From contig NZ_VHLH01000031.1 in assembly GCF_006516965.1 (NCBI RefSeq), forward strand, positions 1 through 47,926: DNA of 47,926 nt, in the 5' to 3' direction. This DNA is from Pararhizobium mangrovi (lineage in GTDB: Bacteria > Pseudomonadota > Alphaproteobacteria > Rhizobiales > Rhizobiaceae). Of this stretch, positions 1 to 8,594 are shown piece by piece. Numbering within the stretch: the first letter of the stretch is position 1; every line of letters begins with the position of its first letter. Both the position numbers and the translations under genes were made by a program. Below the pieces are notes generated by a model. That model saw only the letters and a program-made list of their open reading frames with translations, ran no database searches and was not told the origin of the DNA.

Positions 1-520
1 CCGATCGGGCCCCTTCGTGCGTCGCGCCTGCCATCGCCGTGGCCGACTTTTATTCCGCCCGAGTGGCCTGGTTTGGCTCCGTCGTTGACAGTAGAGAACT
101 CTGAAGCCGAAGGCCATCTCTCCGAGTGTTGAACGCCACTTCTGATAGAGCTCTCTGGTTTCCTCTTAGATGCGCGAGCATTCGTGCTCTACGTCGCTTC
201 TGACCGCCATGGTTGTCATGTCTCTCTTTAGCTCACGAGTTGCACTCAACGTGACGGGACGAACGGCGTCAGACAAGTTATTCGCGCGCGCCCTGCTAGT
301 TGGGAGGGTGCGGCTCCCTCTGCCGTGTCCCGGCCATCCGTTTGCTTTTGACCAGAATTGGAAAGGGGTGCCGGGGGAACCTTCGAGCGCTGCTATATAT
401 CAGATTGGCCGCTCAAATTTTTCTGCCAAACCTTCCGGGGTGTCGGCATTCAGCCAACGCCCGCCGATGATTTTTACGCGTGTTGGAACCTGCTAGCGAA
501 AATCGCAGCATCAGGGAAGT
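1..520. other. Left-edge stretch with no gene recognised
   Basis: I see no convincing coding sequence here on either strand. The short open frames have no good ribosome-binding site and no recognisable family. It lies downstream of a small gene and an integrase that both read leftward, so it is probably part of an integrated element or its junction with the chromosome. No tRNA end or att repeat could be identified, so the left boundary of that element is undefined. Confidence 0.4.
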
Positions 521-721
521 TCAAGAGTTCATCCAATCTATAAACTCTCTCCAACTAACTTTCGGTCCCGATTGCGCTTTCCCGTTACACCACGTGAGGC
601 CACTCTTTGTAATCTGGATGTCACCAAGGTATGACTTTCCATCAGGCGAGTATACGTCCAGCGTCATCCCCTTCGTTTTCACGTCCATGTCTAAACCAAA
701 TTCTTTGATCCGAACCTTCAT
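521..721 (-). CDS. Small hypothetical protein (66 aa), mobile-element associated
   Basis: A 66-residue soluble protein. The minus-strand start is preceded by a good Shine-Dalgarno (GGGAGA, about 8 nt before ATG), which supports it as a real gene despite its size. The sequence is mixed charged/hydrophobic with Trp residues near the C-terminus (SWREFIDWMNS) and looks like a short mainly beta protein with one terminal helix. No function is recognised. It lies about 100 bp downstream of the integrase on the same strand, in DNA clearly more AT-rich than the chromosome, so it is probably cargo of the same element. Confidence 0.55.
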   Translation of the reverse strand: MKVRIKEFGLDMDVKTKGMTLDVYSPDGKSYLGDIQITKSGLTWCNGKAQSGPKVSWREFIDWMNS

Positions 722-784
722 CTATATATTCTCCCTTTACTTGATTTTTAATTCTTTTAACTTAGTAATCCAATAATATCAAGA

Positions 785-802
785 TAAAAACCTCAGTTTT
801 TA
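785..802 (-). terminator. Weak AT-rich hairpin downstream of integrase
   Basis: TAAAAAC and GTTTTTA form a 7-bp stem with a 4-nt loop, 23 nt beyond the integrase stop codon. Read on the minus strand, the 3' arm is T-rich, so it could act as a weak terminator between the integrase and the 66-aa gene. The stem contains only one G-C pair, so the call is uncertain. Confidence 0.3.
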
Positions 803-824
803 GGAATAAATTACGAATTTAGGC

Positions 825-2153
825 TTACGAAAGAACTTTCGGTAAGGTCACCTTTCGGGCCGCCCTTAGGAGCTTCGGTGGGTTAGGCCCCGTGTAATAC
901 CTTCCGAGCCCCTGCCCTTGCTGCTTGTGACCAACAAAATAATCCGCGATGTGCCGCTCGATGTCACCACCAATCTCGATGAGTTTCACCGCCCGATAGC
1001 GCCAACTGTGGTTCGCAACGATCTCCGGGACGTCATTGATCTTGTCGAGGGCTCGCGCCACCCTCTTTTTGTAAGCGCTCTCGCGGCCGTTTTCCTTCGA
1101 GGCGCCATTGATAGCTTGGAAGACGTATCCCTCGCCTCGCCCTTGGGCACGCTCTTTGAGCCTAGAAGCAACGGTTTTGTTTACAACAGGCACGCTCCGC
1201 GCCGCCGCTTCGGTCTTGCCCTCAGGAATCGTGATCCACACTGCCTCGTCGGTGAACTCCAAGTCGTCAACGGTGAGGCTTGCCACTTCTCCTACGCGCA
1301 TACCGGTGACGGCCATAAGCTCCGCGATGGCTAAATCGTCCGGGTACTTATGGGTTTGTTTTGCAAGGCTTGCCAGCAACGCGCCAGCCTCCTCCTCTGT
1401 AAAGGCACGTCGCTTTTGTTCGTCGCCTTCCCTTGGTTTGACGGATTGCCGTTCCCAAGGGTTTCGCTGATTATCTGGAAGGTAGCCACGGTCCACCATC
1501 CATTGCCAGTAACAGCGGTAGGTGGTCAGTCGCCTGTTTATCGACGCCGGCGCAAGGCGCTGCCGTAATACGTGTCTCACAAAGTCACTTGCGGCCCGGC
1601 GATCCACCTCGTCGGGAATGTCGAACCGTTCCTTTAAGTCGCGCATTGCGCGGCGGTGATCACTAGTGGTCTTCTCGGAAACGTCGTGATCGGCAAGCCA
1701 TTCCTCGAAGTGCTCGTCAATCTCGATTGAATCGGTCAGCGCAACCTTGCCGAACTTATCGGCATCCGCCCAAGTGGTGCTTTGCGACTTGGCTTCCTTC
1801 ATCGTGAGGGGGTCGCCTTCCTCATCACGGGTGTCTGGTGGCGGCGCTCCTCGCTGCCATATCTTGTCAACGCGATCGACAACGGCGTCTCTTAGAAGCT
1901 CTCGCTGTGCGGGGTCCCTCTCCTCGTGGATAAGCTTCCTCCACACTCGCGCTTCGATGACTGTCTCGTCATCACCTCGCCAATGATCGATTTCCTGTTT
2001 CCAATGCGCAACGAGAGGGGCAGCCAGTCGAAGGGCCTTGCTTTCGTTTTCGGTTTGCAGCGATTGGAAGAACCGACGCTTCCCGTGAACGTCCTTGGGA
2101 ATATCAAGCGCAGCATACCATCGCCGCGCGCGCTTCTCGATGTAGTTCGGCAC
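825..2153 (-). CDS. Tyrosine recombinase / phage-type integrase
   Basis: A site-specific recombinase of about 442 residues that would catalyse integration and excision of a mobile element. The N-terminal part (about 1-100) resembles the arm-binding domain of phage integrases. A core-binding domain spans about 140-235 and the catalytic domain about 250-435. Catalytic residues are visible: Arg286 in TGMRVGE, the His382-x-x-Arg385 box (HSWR), His409 in VGHKQQ, and a Tyr at about 419 in GRYY. I chose the GTG start at 2153 because AAGGAGG lies 5 nt upstream; a GTG six codons earlier has no such site. It is unrelated in detail to the integrase at 39-40 kb, so it belongs to a different element. Its att site was not found. 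Confidence 0.9.
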   Translation of the reverse strand: MPNYIEKRARRWYAALDIPKDVHGKRRFFQSLQTENESKALRLAAPLVAHWKQEIDHWRGDDETVIEARVWRKLIHEERDPAQRELLRDAVVDRVDKIWQRGAPPPDTRDEEGDPLTMKEAKSQSTTWADADKFGKVALTDSIEIDEHFEEWLADHDVSEKTTSDHRRAMRDLKERFDIPDEVDRRAASDFVRHVLRQRLAPASINRRLTTYRCYWQWMVDRGYLPDNQRNPWERQSVKPREGDEQKRRAFTEEEAGALLASLAKQTHKYPDDLAIAELMAVTGMRVGEVASLTVDDLEFTDEAVWITIPEGKTEAAARSVPVVNKTVASRLKERAQGRGEGYVFQAINGASKENGRESAYKKRVARALDKINDVPEIVANHSWRYRAVKLIEIGGDIERHIADYFVGHKQQGQGLGRYYTGPNPPKLLRAARKVTLPKVLS

Positions 2154-2512
2154 AAGGGCCTCCTTCCCCACATGTTTTCCCCACTTCTAAAGCGGAAAAT
2201 ATCAATCATGCAAGGATGTTAGGGGCTTAACGAGTAAAGCCGCCTCCTCCCCTTGGGCGTACCATTTTAATTATTTTGAGAACGTCATCTAAAGTTGTCT
2301 GTTAATTGGATTGTTCGCTAACGGTCGATGATGCTGTGATCGCACGATCGCGCTTCCGTTTGAAGAAACATCTAATAGAAGCCGCTTGGTCGAACGCAAC
2401 TTCGCCAGAATGATCGTGCAGTCGATGACCAATGGGATGCTCGGAGAAGCAACCATGATCATCGCCAACCTTCCTCTCTTCCCATGTAACCGAGAGACCG
2501 TTCACTTCCGCC
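2154..2512. other. Intergenic region between integrase and glycosyltransferase
   Basis: Divergent spacer between the leftward integrase and the rightward glycosyltransferase. It should hold both promoters and perhaps the right boundary of the left-hand element, because base composition changes from AT-rich to GC-rich near 2300. I see no tRNA, no clear repeat and no convincing promoter. A 70-codon minus-strand open frame (2302-2514) fills much of it but has no recognisable family. Confidence 0.35.
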
Positions 2513-3394
2513 ATGGCTAATATCCTCAAGGACGAAATCTGGGAACCGAACACGCAGTATCCAAGTATCAAAGCGGAGCTCTTTATTCTAACACGGTATG
2601 CAATCCGCAAATCCTCTTGGGAAGAAAGAAGTCCGATCGCGACGGAAGAGGGCTTCCTGGCCTGGTTCGAGGAACGCAATCGCTTGTTTGAACGCTGGTG
2701 CCTGCCTTCCGTCGCAGCGCAGACAAAGCTTCCGAAAAAATGGATTCTTGCGTTCGACGAAACGCGCAGGCCGCATGTCGAACGTTTTCTCGACAGACTG
2801 ACCTTGGGGCGGGATATCATCGAGCCGGCTTGGCAGGACACCTCCGGCGCAAAACCGGAGTCCGACAGTCGGTTGTGCGCGAGGCGCGTATCCGAACTGC
2901 TTAATCCAAAAAGCGATTATGTTATCACCACACGTCTCGACAACGATGACGCAATTCACCCGGACTTCCTCCGGATCGCTCTGAAATACTGTACGGCTCT
3001 AGCGCATCGGTATCCGCAGGAACCGGATATGTGGGTTACCTTTCCTTTCGGCGCCCAAAAGACAAACGACACCGTTTCGGCCTATCTCTATTCGTACAAC
3101 CCATTCGTCATTCGTATGCAGACACGAGAAGCCTTCGTTTCCGACCGGTCCGCTGGCTCCCTTCATGGCAACCATACGCGTCTGAAGGAAACCGGACACT
3201 CACATTTTGCTTTGACGAACGAGCCTATGTGGCTGCAGATCATCCATGAAGGAAACCTTCGCAACCGCGAGAAGGCAGCCCACCTTGCGTTCGAGCGGGG
3301 GATCGACCTGTTCTTCCCGCCGGACGTCGAGACGCTTGAGCCGTTAACCGAAACTGCAGAGGGTTCTCCGCCTTCGGCCAAAGCATCCTCGTGA
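2513..3394 (+). CDS. Putative rhamnosyltransferase-family glycosyltransferase
   Basis: A 293-residue cytoplasmic protein resembling the 'putative rhamnosyl transferase' family, GT-A-like enzymes proposed to add sugars to surface polysaccharides. The family pattern begins with the first strand (AELFILTRYAI, about 21-31), followed by the conserved WCLPSVAAQT helix. A TTRLDNDDAIHPDF stretch (about 141-154) supplies the acidic DxDD-like nucleotide-sugar/metal motif. The last 25 residues are low-complexity. The start is the only in-frame ATG before the conserved region, though no strong ribosome-binding site precedes it. No other polysaccharide genes are adjacent, so substrate and product are unknown. 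Confidence 0.7.
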   Translation: MANILKDEIWEPNTQYPSIKAELFILTRYAIRKSSWEERSPIATEEGFLAWFEERNRLFERWCLPSVAAQTKLPKKWILAFDETRRPHVERFLDRLTLGRDIIEPAWQDTSGAKPESDSRLCARRVSELLNPKSDYVITTRLDNDDAIHPDFLRIALKYCTALAHRYPQEPDMWVTFPFGAQKTNDTVSAYLYSYNPFVIRMQTREAFVSDRSAGSLHGNHTRLKETGHSHFALTNEPMWLQIIHEGNLRNREKAAHLAFERGIDLFFPPDVETLEPLTETAEGSPPSAKASS

Positions 3395-3492
3395 TCCGGT
3401 TCGACTGGCGACTACCCAAGCCGACGAAGGACGAGGGGCTGCAAGTTCGCCGTATGCTCGGCGTGCGGCCGACAATCAGCTGAATGCGGCGC

Positions 3493-3834
3493 CTATCCGT
3501 AATGCCACGAAGGCTTGTCCCTGGTGCCGTGAAACGCGACGCCGATGCGGTTGCCGGTGCGCCAGCGCCGTTCCGTTTCGTAGGCGACGCCGTCCTTCGC
3601 CACGTAGAGCAGGAAGGTCGGCGGGACGGGCGTTCCCTCCGGCACCTCGATCATCGCACCGTTCGGCGTCATGTTCCGGATGACGCATTCGGTTTCCGAC
3701 TGCTCCGGTCCGCGAAGGATCGTCGCCCCCTTCAGGACGCGGTGGCGCTTGTCCTGGCGGCCGTCTTCCGGTGCCTCGTTCGCTGTGTCGGGCGGGTTCG
3801 GCTCGTCGTCACCGGTGGGTTCGATCGCGATCAT
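3493..3834 (-). CDS. PilZ-domain protein, probable c-di-GMP binder
   Basis: A 113-residue protein consisting of one PilZ domain after a flexible acidic N-terminus. PilZ domains bind cyclic di-GMP through an Arg-rich N-terminal loop and a (D/N)xSxxG strand. Here RQDKRHRV (about 26-33) and NMTPNGAMIEV (about 54-64) occupy those places, with Thr replacing Ser. The remainder (FLLYVAKDG, RIGVAFHG) fits the closing beta strands. The start is set at the ATG giving the compact domain; the longer upstream frame reads into recJ antisense sequence. It lies about 130 bp downstream of recJ on the same strand. A stand-alone PilZ protein could modulate motility or envelope functions, but the partner is unknown. 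Confidence 0.75.
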   Translation of the reverse strand: MIAIEPTGDDEPNPPDTANEAPEDGRQDKRHRVLKGATILRGPEQSETECVIRNMTPNGAMIEVPEGTPVPPTFLLYVAKDGVAYETERRWRTGNRIGVAFHGTRDKPSWHYG

Positions 3835-3964
3835 GGCATCCCGTGCGTTTCGCGGAGAGAGCGCCTCGTGGATGGCGCCGAGGCTTTTTAACCGAGGTCG
3901 AGACCGGCACACAAGCGCTCGAGCATGAGGGGCGACACTGAAGCGAGCCGACCGTCGGACGGAG

Positions 3965-5776
3965 CTATCCCGTACCGAAGACGGGTGCGGCGTCGATAAG
4001 GCGGATCTGCACGCGGCGGTCGCCCTGCCACTGGTCGGCACCCAGCGTTCCGGCAAAGTGGAAGCTCGCGCCGCGGCCTGCAAGCAACGCCTGGCCGAGC
4101 GGCGTGTCGGCGCTTCGAAAGGCGATGCCGCCGATCCGTGCACGATCGGGCCCTTCCAGCGTTACCTTGACGTGGTTCTGGCCGACCGGCCGGGCGTCCG
4201 CCAGGCGGTGGGCCGGCAGTGCGAAAATCGGCTGCGGATGACCCGAGCCGTAGGGCCCGGCGCGTTCGATCTCGTCGATGAAGGTGAGCGAGGCGCCAGA
4301 AGCGGAAAGCGCGCCGTCGATGGCGAGCGTATCGTCGCCATCCAGTGCCGCGACGGTCCGGGCGGAGTAGCGCTCGAAAAAGTCCCGAAGCGCGCCCAGC
4401 TTGGCGCGCTCGATCGTGATGCCGGCGGCCATGGCGTGCCCCCCACCCTTTTCGAGCAGGCCTTCGGCGACCGCCGCGCGAACCATGGCGCCGAGGTCGA
4501 ACCCCGGAACGGAGCGGCCCGAGCCGCTGCCACGCCCCTGCGCGTCGAAGGCGATGGCGAAAGCCGGCTTGCGCATGCGCTCCTTCAGCCGCGCCGCCAG
4601 CAGGCCGACGATCCCCGGATGCCACGTGTCGCGCGCGGTGACGATGACGCTCGGTGCACCGGCACCCGTCGCCTCGGCAGCAGCTTCGGCTTCGGCCTCG
4701 GCGAGCATGGCGGCCTCGAGCGCCTGACGCTGCTTGTTGAGACTGTCCAGTTCCTGTGAGATCGCCTCGGCCTCGTTCGTGTCGTCGAGGGTGAGCAGAC
4801 GGCTGCCGAGCGCCGCGTCGCCAATGCGCCCGCCCGCATTGATCCTTGGCCCCAGCAGAAAGCCGAGGTGATGCGGCGTCAGCGGTCCGGTGATGCCGGC
4901 GCGCCTCGCGAGCGCCGCGAGGCCGGCATTGTGCATGCGGCGGATGACGACGAGCCCCTTGACCACATAGGCCCGGTTCAAGCCTCGCAACGGCACCACG
5001 TCGCAGACCGTCGCCAGCGCCACGAGGTCGAGCAGACCGAGGAGATCGATGCGCGCCGCTCTCGGGTCGCCGCGCATGCGCAGCATACGCTGGACGTTGA
5101 CGAGAACGAGGAACACGACACCGGCCGCACATAGATGCCCGAGGCCGGAAAGGTCGTCCTGGCGGTTAGGATTGACGAGTGCGACGCAGGGTGGACGTTC
5201 GGCGCCGAGCTGGTGATGGTCGATGACGACCACGTCGACGCCACGTTCGCGCGCGCGTTCCAGCGCTTCGATGCTCGTCGAGCCGCAATCCACCGTCACG
5301 ATCAGGTCCGCGCCACGGTCGACGAGTTCGTCGATCGCGGTGGGGTTCGGTCCGTACCCTTCGAAGATGCGGTCGGGAATGTAGATCTCGGTCGCGCTTT
5401 CGAAGATCCGGCAGAAACGCGCGACCAGCGCCGCCGAAGCGGCGCCGTCCACGTCGTAGTCGCCGAAGATCGCGATGCGCTTGCCCGCGGTCAGGGCGGC
5501 GACGATCCTTTCGGCCGCGGCGTCGCAATCCGTCAGCACGGAAGGATCGGGCATCAGCGAACGGATGGTCGGATCGAGAAAGCCCGGTGCCTCCTCGACG
5601 GCGACGCCACGTGCGGAAAGCACCCTTCCGATCAGTTCGGAAACGCCGTGCGTCTGCGCCATGGCGAGCGCGCGGTTGTGCCCGAGCTGGTCGAGCCGCG
5701 AGATCCACATGCGCCCGGCAAGCGACCGTTCGACGGAAAGGAAAGCGCGTTGGCGCGCCGGCGCGGCTTCGTTCAT
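3965..5776 (-). CDS. recJ: Single-stranded-DNA-specific exonuclease RecJ
   Basis: A 603-residue 5'-3' ssDNA exonuclease of the DHH superfamily, acting in recombination and mismatch/base-excision repair. Family motifs are in order: FGDYDVDG (104-111, motif I), VDCGS (162-166, motif II), VIDHHQ (184-189, the DHH motif III) and NPNR (202-205). A C-terminal DHHA1 domain carries the Gly-rich GGGHAMAAG motif. Length and order match full-length bacterial RecJ. I chose the ATG at 5776 because the upstream in-frame residues are unlike the family. It follows glpX and hom on the same strand, a gene order familiar from Hyphomicrobiales, separated from glpX by 200 bp that contain a 13-bp inverted repeat. 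Confidence 0.95.
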   Translation of the reverse strand: MNEAAPARQRAFLSVERSLAGRMWISRLDQLGHNRALAMAQTHGVSELIGRVLSARGVAVEEAPGFLDPTIRSLMPDPSVLTDCDAAAERIVAALTAGKRIAIFGDYDVDGAASAALVARFCRIFESATEIYIPDRIFEGYGPNPTAIDELVDRGADLIVTVDCGSTSIEALERARERGVDVVVIDHHQLGAERPPCVALVNPNRQDDLSGLGHLCAAGVVFLVLVNVQRMLRMRGDPRAARIDLLGLLDLVALATVCDVVPLRGLNRAYVVKGLVVIRRMHNAGLAALARRAGITGPLTPHHLGFLLGPRINAGGRIGDAALGSRLLTLDDTNEAEAISQELDSLNKQRQALEAAMLAEAEAEAAAEATGAGAPSVIVTARDTWHPGIVGLLAARLKERMRKPAFAIAFDAQGRGSGSGRSVPGFDLGAMVRAAVAEGLLEKGGGHAMAAGITIERAKLGALRDFFERYSARTVAALDGDDTLAIDGALSASGASLTFIDEIERAGPYGSGHPQPIFALPAHRLADARPVGQNHVKVTLEGPDRARIGGIAFRSADTPLGQALLAGRGASFHFAGTLGADQWQGDRRVQIRLIDAAPVFGTG

Positions 5777-5822
5777 CGGAAGGCGAGCGTCCTTGGTTTC
5801 ATTTCGGCGCGCAATGTGCGTC

Positions 5823-5860
5823 GCATCGTGCCGGCCGTGATCCATGCGCCGGCACGATGC
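5823..5860 (-). repeat. Perfect 13-bp inverted repeat between glpX and recJ
   Basis: GCATCGTGCCGGC and its exact complement flank a 12-nt loop. The element is 117 nt beyond the glpX stop and 47 nt before the recJ start. No T-run follows on the minus strand, so it is not a classical intrinsic terminator. It could attenuate or insulate recJ transcription, or stabilise the upstream hom-glpX message. Confidence 0.6.
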
Positions 5861-5976
5861 AGGATATGACCGAGCTCTGGAGCATTTTCCAGCCAGACCG
5901 ATCGAGCCTGGCTCCGCGAACACCGCGCGAAACAGAAATAGAGCGCTGGATCCGTTCAGTCAGGTCGCGAAGCGCT

Positions 5977-6963
5977 TCAGTCGAACTTGCCCTCTTCGCG
6001 ATGGTGCGCGCGGATCTCGCGCACCGTCCGGCTGGAGGAACGCAGGACCAGCGTGTGAGTCGTAATGCGATCCTTCGAAAAGCGGACGCCGGAGAGCAGG
6101 CTGCCATCCGTCACGCCGGTCGCCGCGAAGATGACGTCGCCGGCGGCCATGTCCTCAACGGCGTAGATCCGGGCGGGATCGTCGACGCCCATGCGTCCGG
6201 CGCGCGTGATCTTTTCGTCGGTATCGAGGATCAGCCGCGCGCACATCTGTCCGCCGATACACCGCAGCGCCGCGGCGGCGAGCACACCTTCCGGCGCACC
6301 GCCGATTCCGAAATAGAGATCGATGCCGGTTTCTTCCGGATCGGTGGTATGGATAACGCCGGCCACGTCGCCGTCGCCGATCAGCCGGATCGCGACACCG
6401 GTCTCGCGGAGTTCGTCGACGAGCGCGGCGTGGCGCGGCCGGTCGAGCACGCAGGCCGTCACCTCGCCCACGTCGATCCCCTTGGCCTTCGCGACGGCAT
6501 GGACGTTGTCGCGCGGCGTGGCGTCGAGTGCGATGGTGCCGGCCGGGTATCCAGGCCCGATCGCGATCTTCTGCATGTAGACGTCCGGCGCATGCAAGAG
6601 CGTACCGCGCTCGGCAAGCGCGATGACGGCAAGCGCGTTCGGCTGGTTCTTGGCGCAGAGCGTCGTTCCCTCGAGCGGGTCGAGCGCGATATCGACGGCC
6701 GGTCCGTCGCCGGCGCCGACCTCCTCGCCGATATAAAGCATCGGCGCTTCGTCGCGCTCGCCCTCGCCGATCACGACCGTACCGCGGATCGAAAGCATGC
6801 CGAGTTCGCGACGCATCGCGTCGACTGCGGCCTGGTCCGCGGCCTTTTCGTCGCCCCTGCCCCGCAGCCGCGCGGCCGCCACGCCGGCGCGTTCGGCCAC
6901 CCGCGCGAGTTCGAGGGCGAGGACCCGGTCGAGCCCGCCTTTTTCGCCTGACATCGTCTCCAT
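5977..6963 (-). CDS. glpX: Class II fructose-1,6-bisphosphatase GlpX
   Basis: A 328-residue gluconeogenic phosphatase converting fructose 1,6-bisphosphate to fructose 6-phosphate with divalent metal. It has the lithium-sensitive phosphatase signatures of the GlpX family: IGEGERDEAPM (65-75) and ALDPLEGTT (93-101), which hold the metal-binding acidic residues. A later GIDLYFGIGGAPEGVLAA stretch (about 213-230) is also diagnostic. Length is typical. An alternative start is the Met at residue 4. It lies 143 bp downstream of hom and upstream of recJ, all leftward, and may share transcription with hom. Confidence 0.95.
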   Translation of the reverse strand: METMSGEKGGLDRVLALELARVAERAGVAAARLRGRGDEKAADQAAVDAMRRELGMLSIRGTVVIGEGERDEAPMLYIGEEVGAGDGPAVDIALDPLEGTTLCAKNQPNALAVIALAERGTLLHAPDVYMQKIAIGPGYPAGTIALDATPRDNVHAVAKAKGIDVGEVTACVLDRPRHAALVDELRETGVAIRLIGDGDVAGVIHTTDPEETGIDLYFGIGGAPEGVLAAAALRCIGGQMCARLILDTDEKITRAGRMGVDDPARIYAVEDMAAGDVIFAATGVTDGSLLSGVRFSKDRITTHTLVLRSSSRTVREIRAHHREEGKFD

Positions 6964-7105
6964 CGCCTCGCGCTCCCTCGCATTGCCCCGATCGAGCTTT
7001 ACCCGGAGCGAACGGGACGCGCAACGTCGCGCTCGCGAGCGGCGAAGCCCGATCCATACTGGCCGATACGCACCGGATGCGGGCTATATCTACGCAGGCA
7101 TGTCG

Positions 7106-8428
7106 TCAGTCGACGATCGGTCGCTCGATGCGGATGACCTGCGCGGTGCCGAGCACGTAGCCCTCGCTGGTGATGGCTGCGACGGCCTTGCGTACGGCGG
7201 CTTCCATCGTTGCGTGGGTGACGAGGACGACGGTCTGCGGCCTTGCGCGAACGGTATGATCGCGCGAGCGCTGGACGATGGACTCCAGCGAGATGCCGTT
7301 TTCCGCCATGCGCGCGGCGATGCTCGCGAAGACGCCGGCCTTGTCCTCTACCGAAAGGCGAATGAAGTAGCCGCCTTCGTGGCTGCGCATGCGCGCGCGC
7401 TCGTATGGCGCGAGCCGATCGGCGGGCGTGCCGAGCGCCGGCACACGCTGGGCGCCGGGCCGGCTCTTGGCGATATCGGCGATGTCGCCCATCACGGCCG
7501 ATGCCGTCGCTTCGCCACCGGCACCGGGGCCGGACAACATCAGTTCGCCGAGGACGTCCGCCTCGACTGCGACGGCGTTGGTGACGCCATCGACCTGCGC
7601 GATCTCGGAACTGACCGGCACCATCGTCGGATGCACACGCTGTTCGATACCGGTATCGGTACGCTGCGCGACGCCGAGAAGCTTGATGCGGTAGCCGAGA
7701 TCGGCAGCGGCGCGGATATCCTCGATCGAGATGTTCTCGATGCCTTCGAGATAGATGTCGTCCGCGGCGATTTCGGTGCCGAAGGCGAGGCTCGTCAGGA
7801 TGGCGAGCTTGTGCGCCGTGTCGTGGCCGCCGATGTCGAAAGTCGGGTCGGCTTCGGCGTAGCCGAGGCGTTGCGCTTCGGCGAGGCATTCGTCGAAGGA
7901 GATCCCTTCGCGTTCCATCGTCGTCAGAATGTAGTTGCAGGTGCCGTTCAGGATACCGAAGACGCGACGCACCCGGTTGCCGGTGAGCGATTCGCGCATC
8001 ACCTTCACGGCCGGAATGCCGCCGGCGACCGCGGCCTCGAAGTTCAGGATGACACCGTTTTCTTCGGCAATGCGGGCGAGTTCGACGCCGTGACGGGCAA
8101 GCAGCGCCTTGTTCGCGGTCACGACATGGCAGCCGCGTGCGAGCGCGGTGCGGACCGCGGCATGGGCTGGGTCGTCGTCCCCGCCGATCAGTTCCACGAA
8201 GACGTCGATTTCCGCTTCGCGCGCGAGCTTTACCGGATCGTCGAACCATTCGGACGCGGAAAGGTCGACGCCTCGGCGGCGATTGCGGTCGCGCGCCGAA
8301 ACGGCCGTTACTTCGATGCGTCGGCCGCACAGTTCGGCGAGGTAGTCCGCTCGTTCGGCGAGCGTCGCGGCGAGTGCGGCGCCGACGGTGCCGAGCCCCG
8401 CAATGCCGATCTTGAGGGCACTGTCCAT
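7106..8428 (-). CDS. hom: Homoserine dehydrogenase
   Basis: A 440-residue NAD(P)-dependent enzyme converting aspartate semialdehyde to homoserine, the branch point to threonine and methionine. The N-terminus has the Rossmann motif GIAGLGTVG (8-16). The catalytic region includes the conserved NGTCNYIL segment and the acidic catalytic surroundings. The C-terminus has a regulatory ACT domain (starts at GYFIRLSVEDKAGVFASIA), which usually confers threonine feedback. Length is typical for the monofunctional enzyme. The Met at 8428 is chosen because it directly precedes the first beta strand; a Met eight residues earlier is possible. It heads the leftward hom-glpX-recJ block. Confidence 0.95.
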   Translation of the reverse strand: MDSALKIGIAGLGTVGAALAATLAERADYLAELCGRRIEVTAVSARDRNRRRGVDLSASEWFDDPVKLAREAEIDVFVELIGGDDDPAHAAVRTALARGCHVVTANKALLARHGVELARIAEENGVILNFEAAVAGGIPAVKVMRESLTGNRVRRVFGILNGTCNYILTTMEREGISFDECLAEAQRLGYAEADPTFDIGGHDTAHKLAILTSLAFGTEIAADDIYLEGIENISIEDIRAAADLGYRIKLLGVAQRTDTGIEQRVHPTMVPVSSEIAQVDGVTNAVAVEADVLGELMLSGPGAGGEATASAVMGDIADIAKSRPGAQRVPALGTPADRLAPYERARMRSHEGGYFIRLSVEDKAGVFASIAARMAENGISLESIVQRSRDHTVRARPQTVVLVTHATMEAAVRKAVAAITSEGYVLGTAQVIRIERPIVD

Positions 8429-8578
8429 CGTCTTATCCGGATTCTCTTGCATGAACGAAATGGAGAGGAAGGACGGCGACGGCGCGAACGCGAACCACCC
8501 TTCGAGCATGGGCGCGGGTAGCGCGTTTCACCGAGCAAGGCAAGCTGCGGAGCCCGGAGGAGGCCGGGTCCGGTCATC

Positions 8579-8594
8579 CCGCCCTATTGGGCGG
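8579..8594 (-). terminator. Small hairpin overlapping a stop codon
   Basis: CCGCCC and GGGCGG form a 6-bp stem with a 4-nt loop overlapping the stop codon of the lipoprotein gene. There is no following T-run, so terminator activity is doubtful. Confidence 0.25.

Noticed and set aside
2302-2514. A 70-codon minus-strand frame facing the glycosyltransferase start
   Set aside because: Its start overlaps the start of the plus-strand gene, it lacks a ribosome-binding site and shows no recognisable family.
3391-3483. A 30-codon GTG frame overlapping the end of the glycosyltransferase gene (GTGA)
   Set aside because: Too short, no conserved pattern, and no ribosome-binding site beyond chance.
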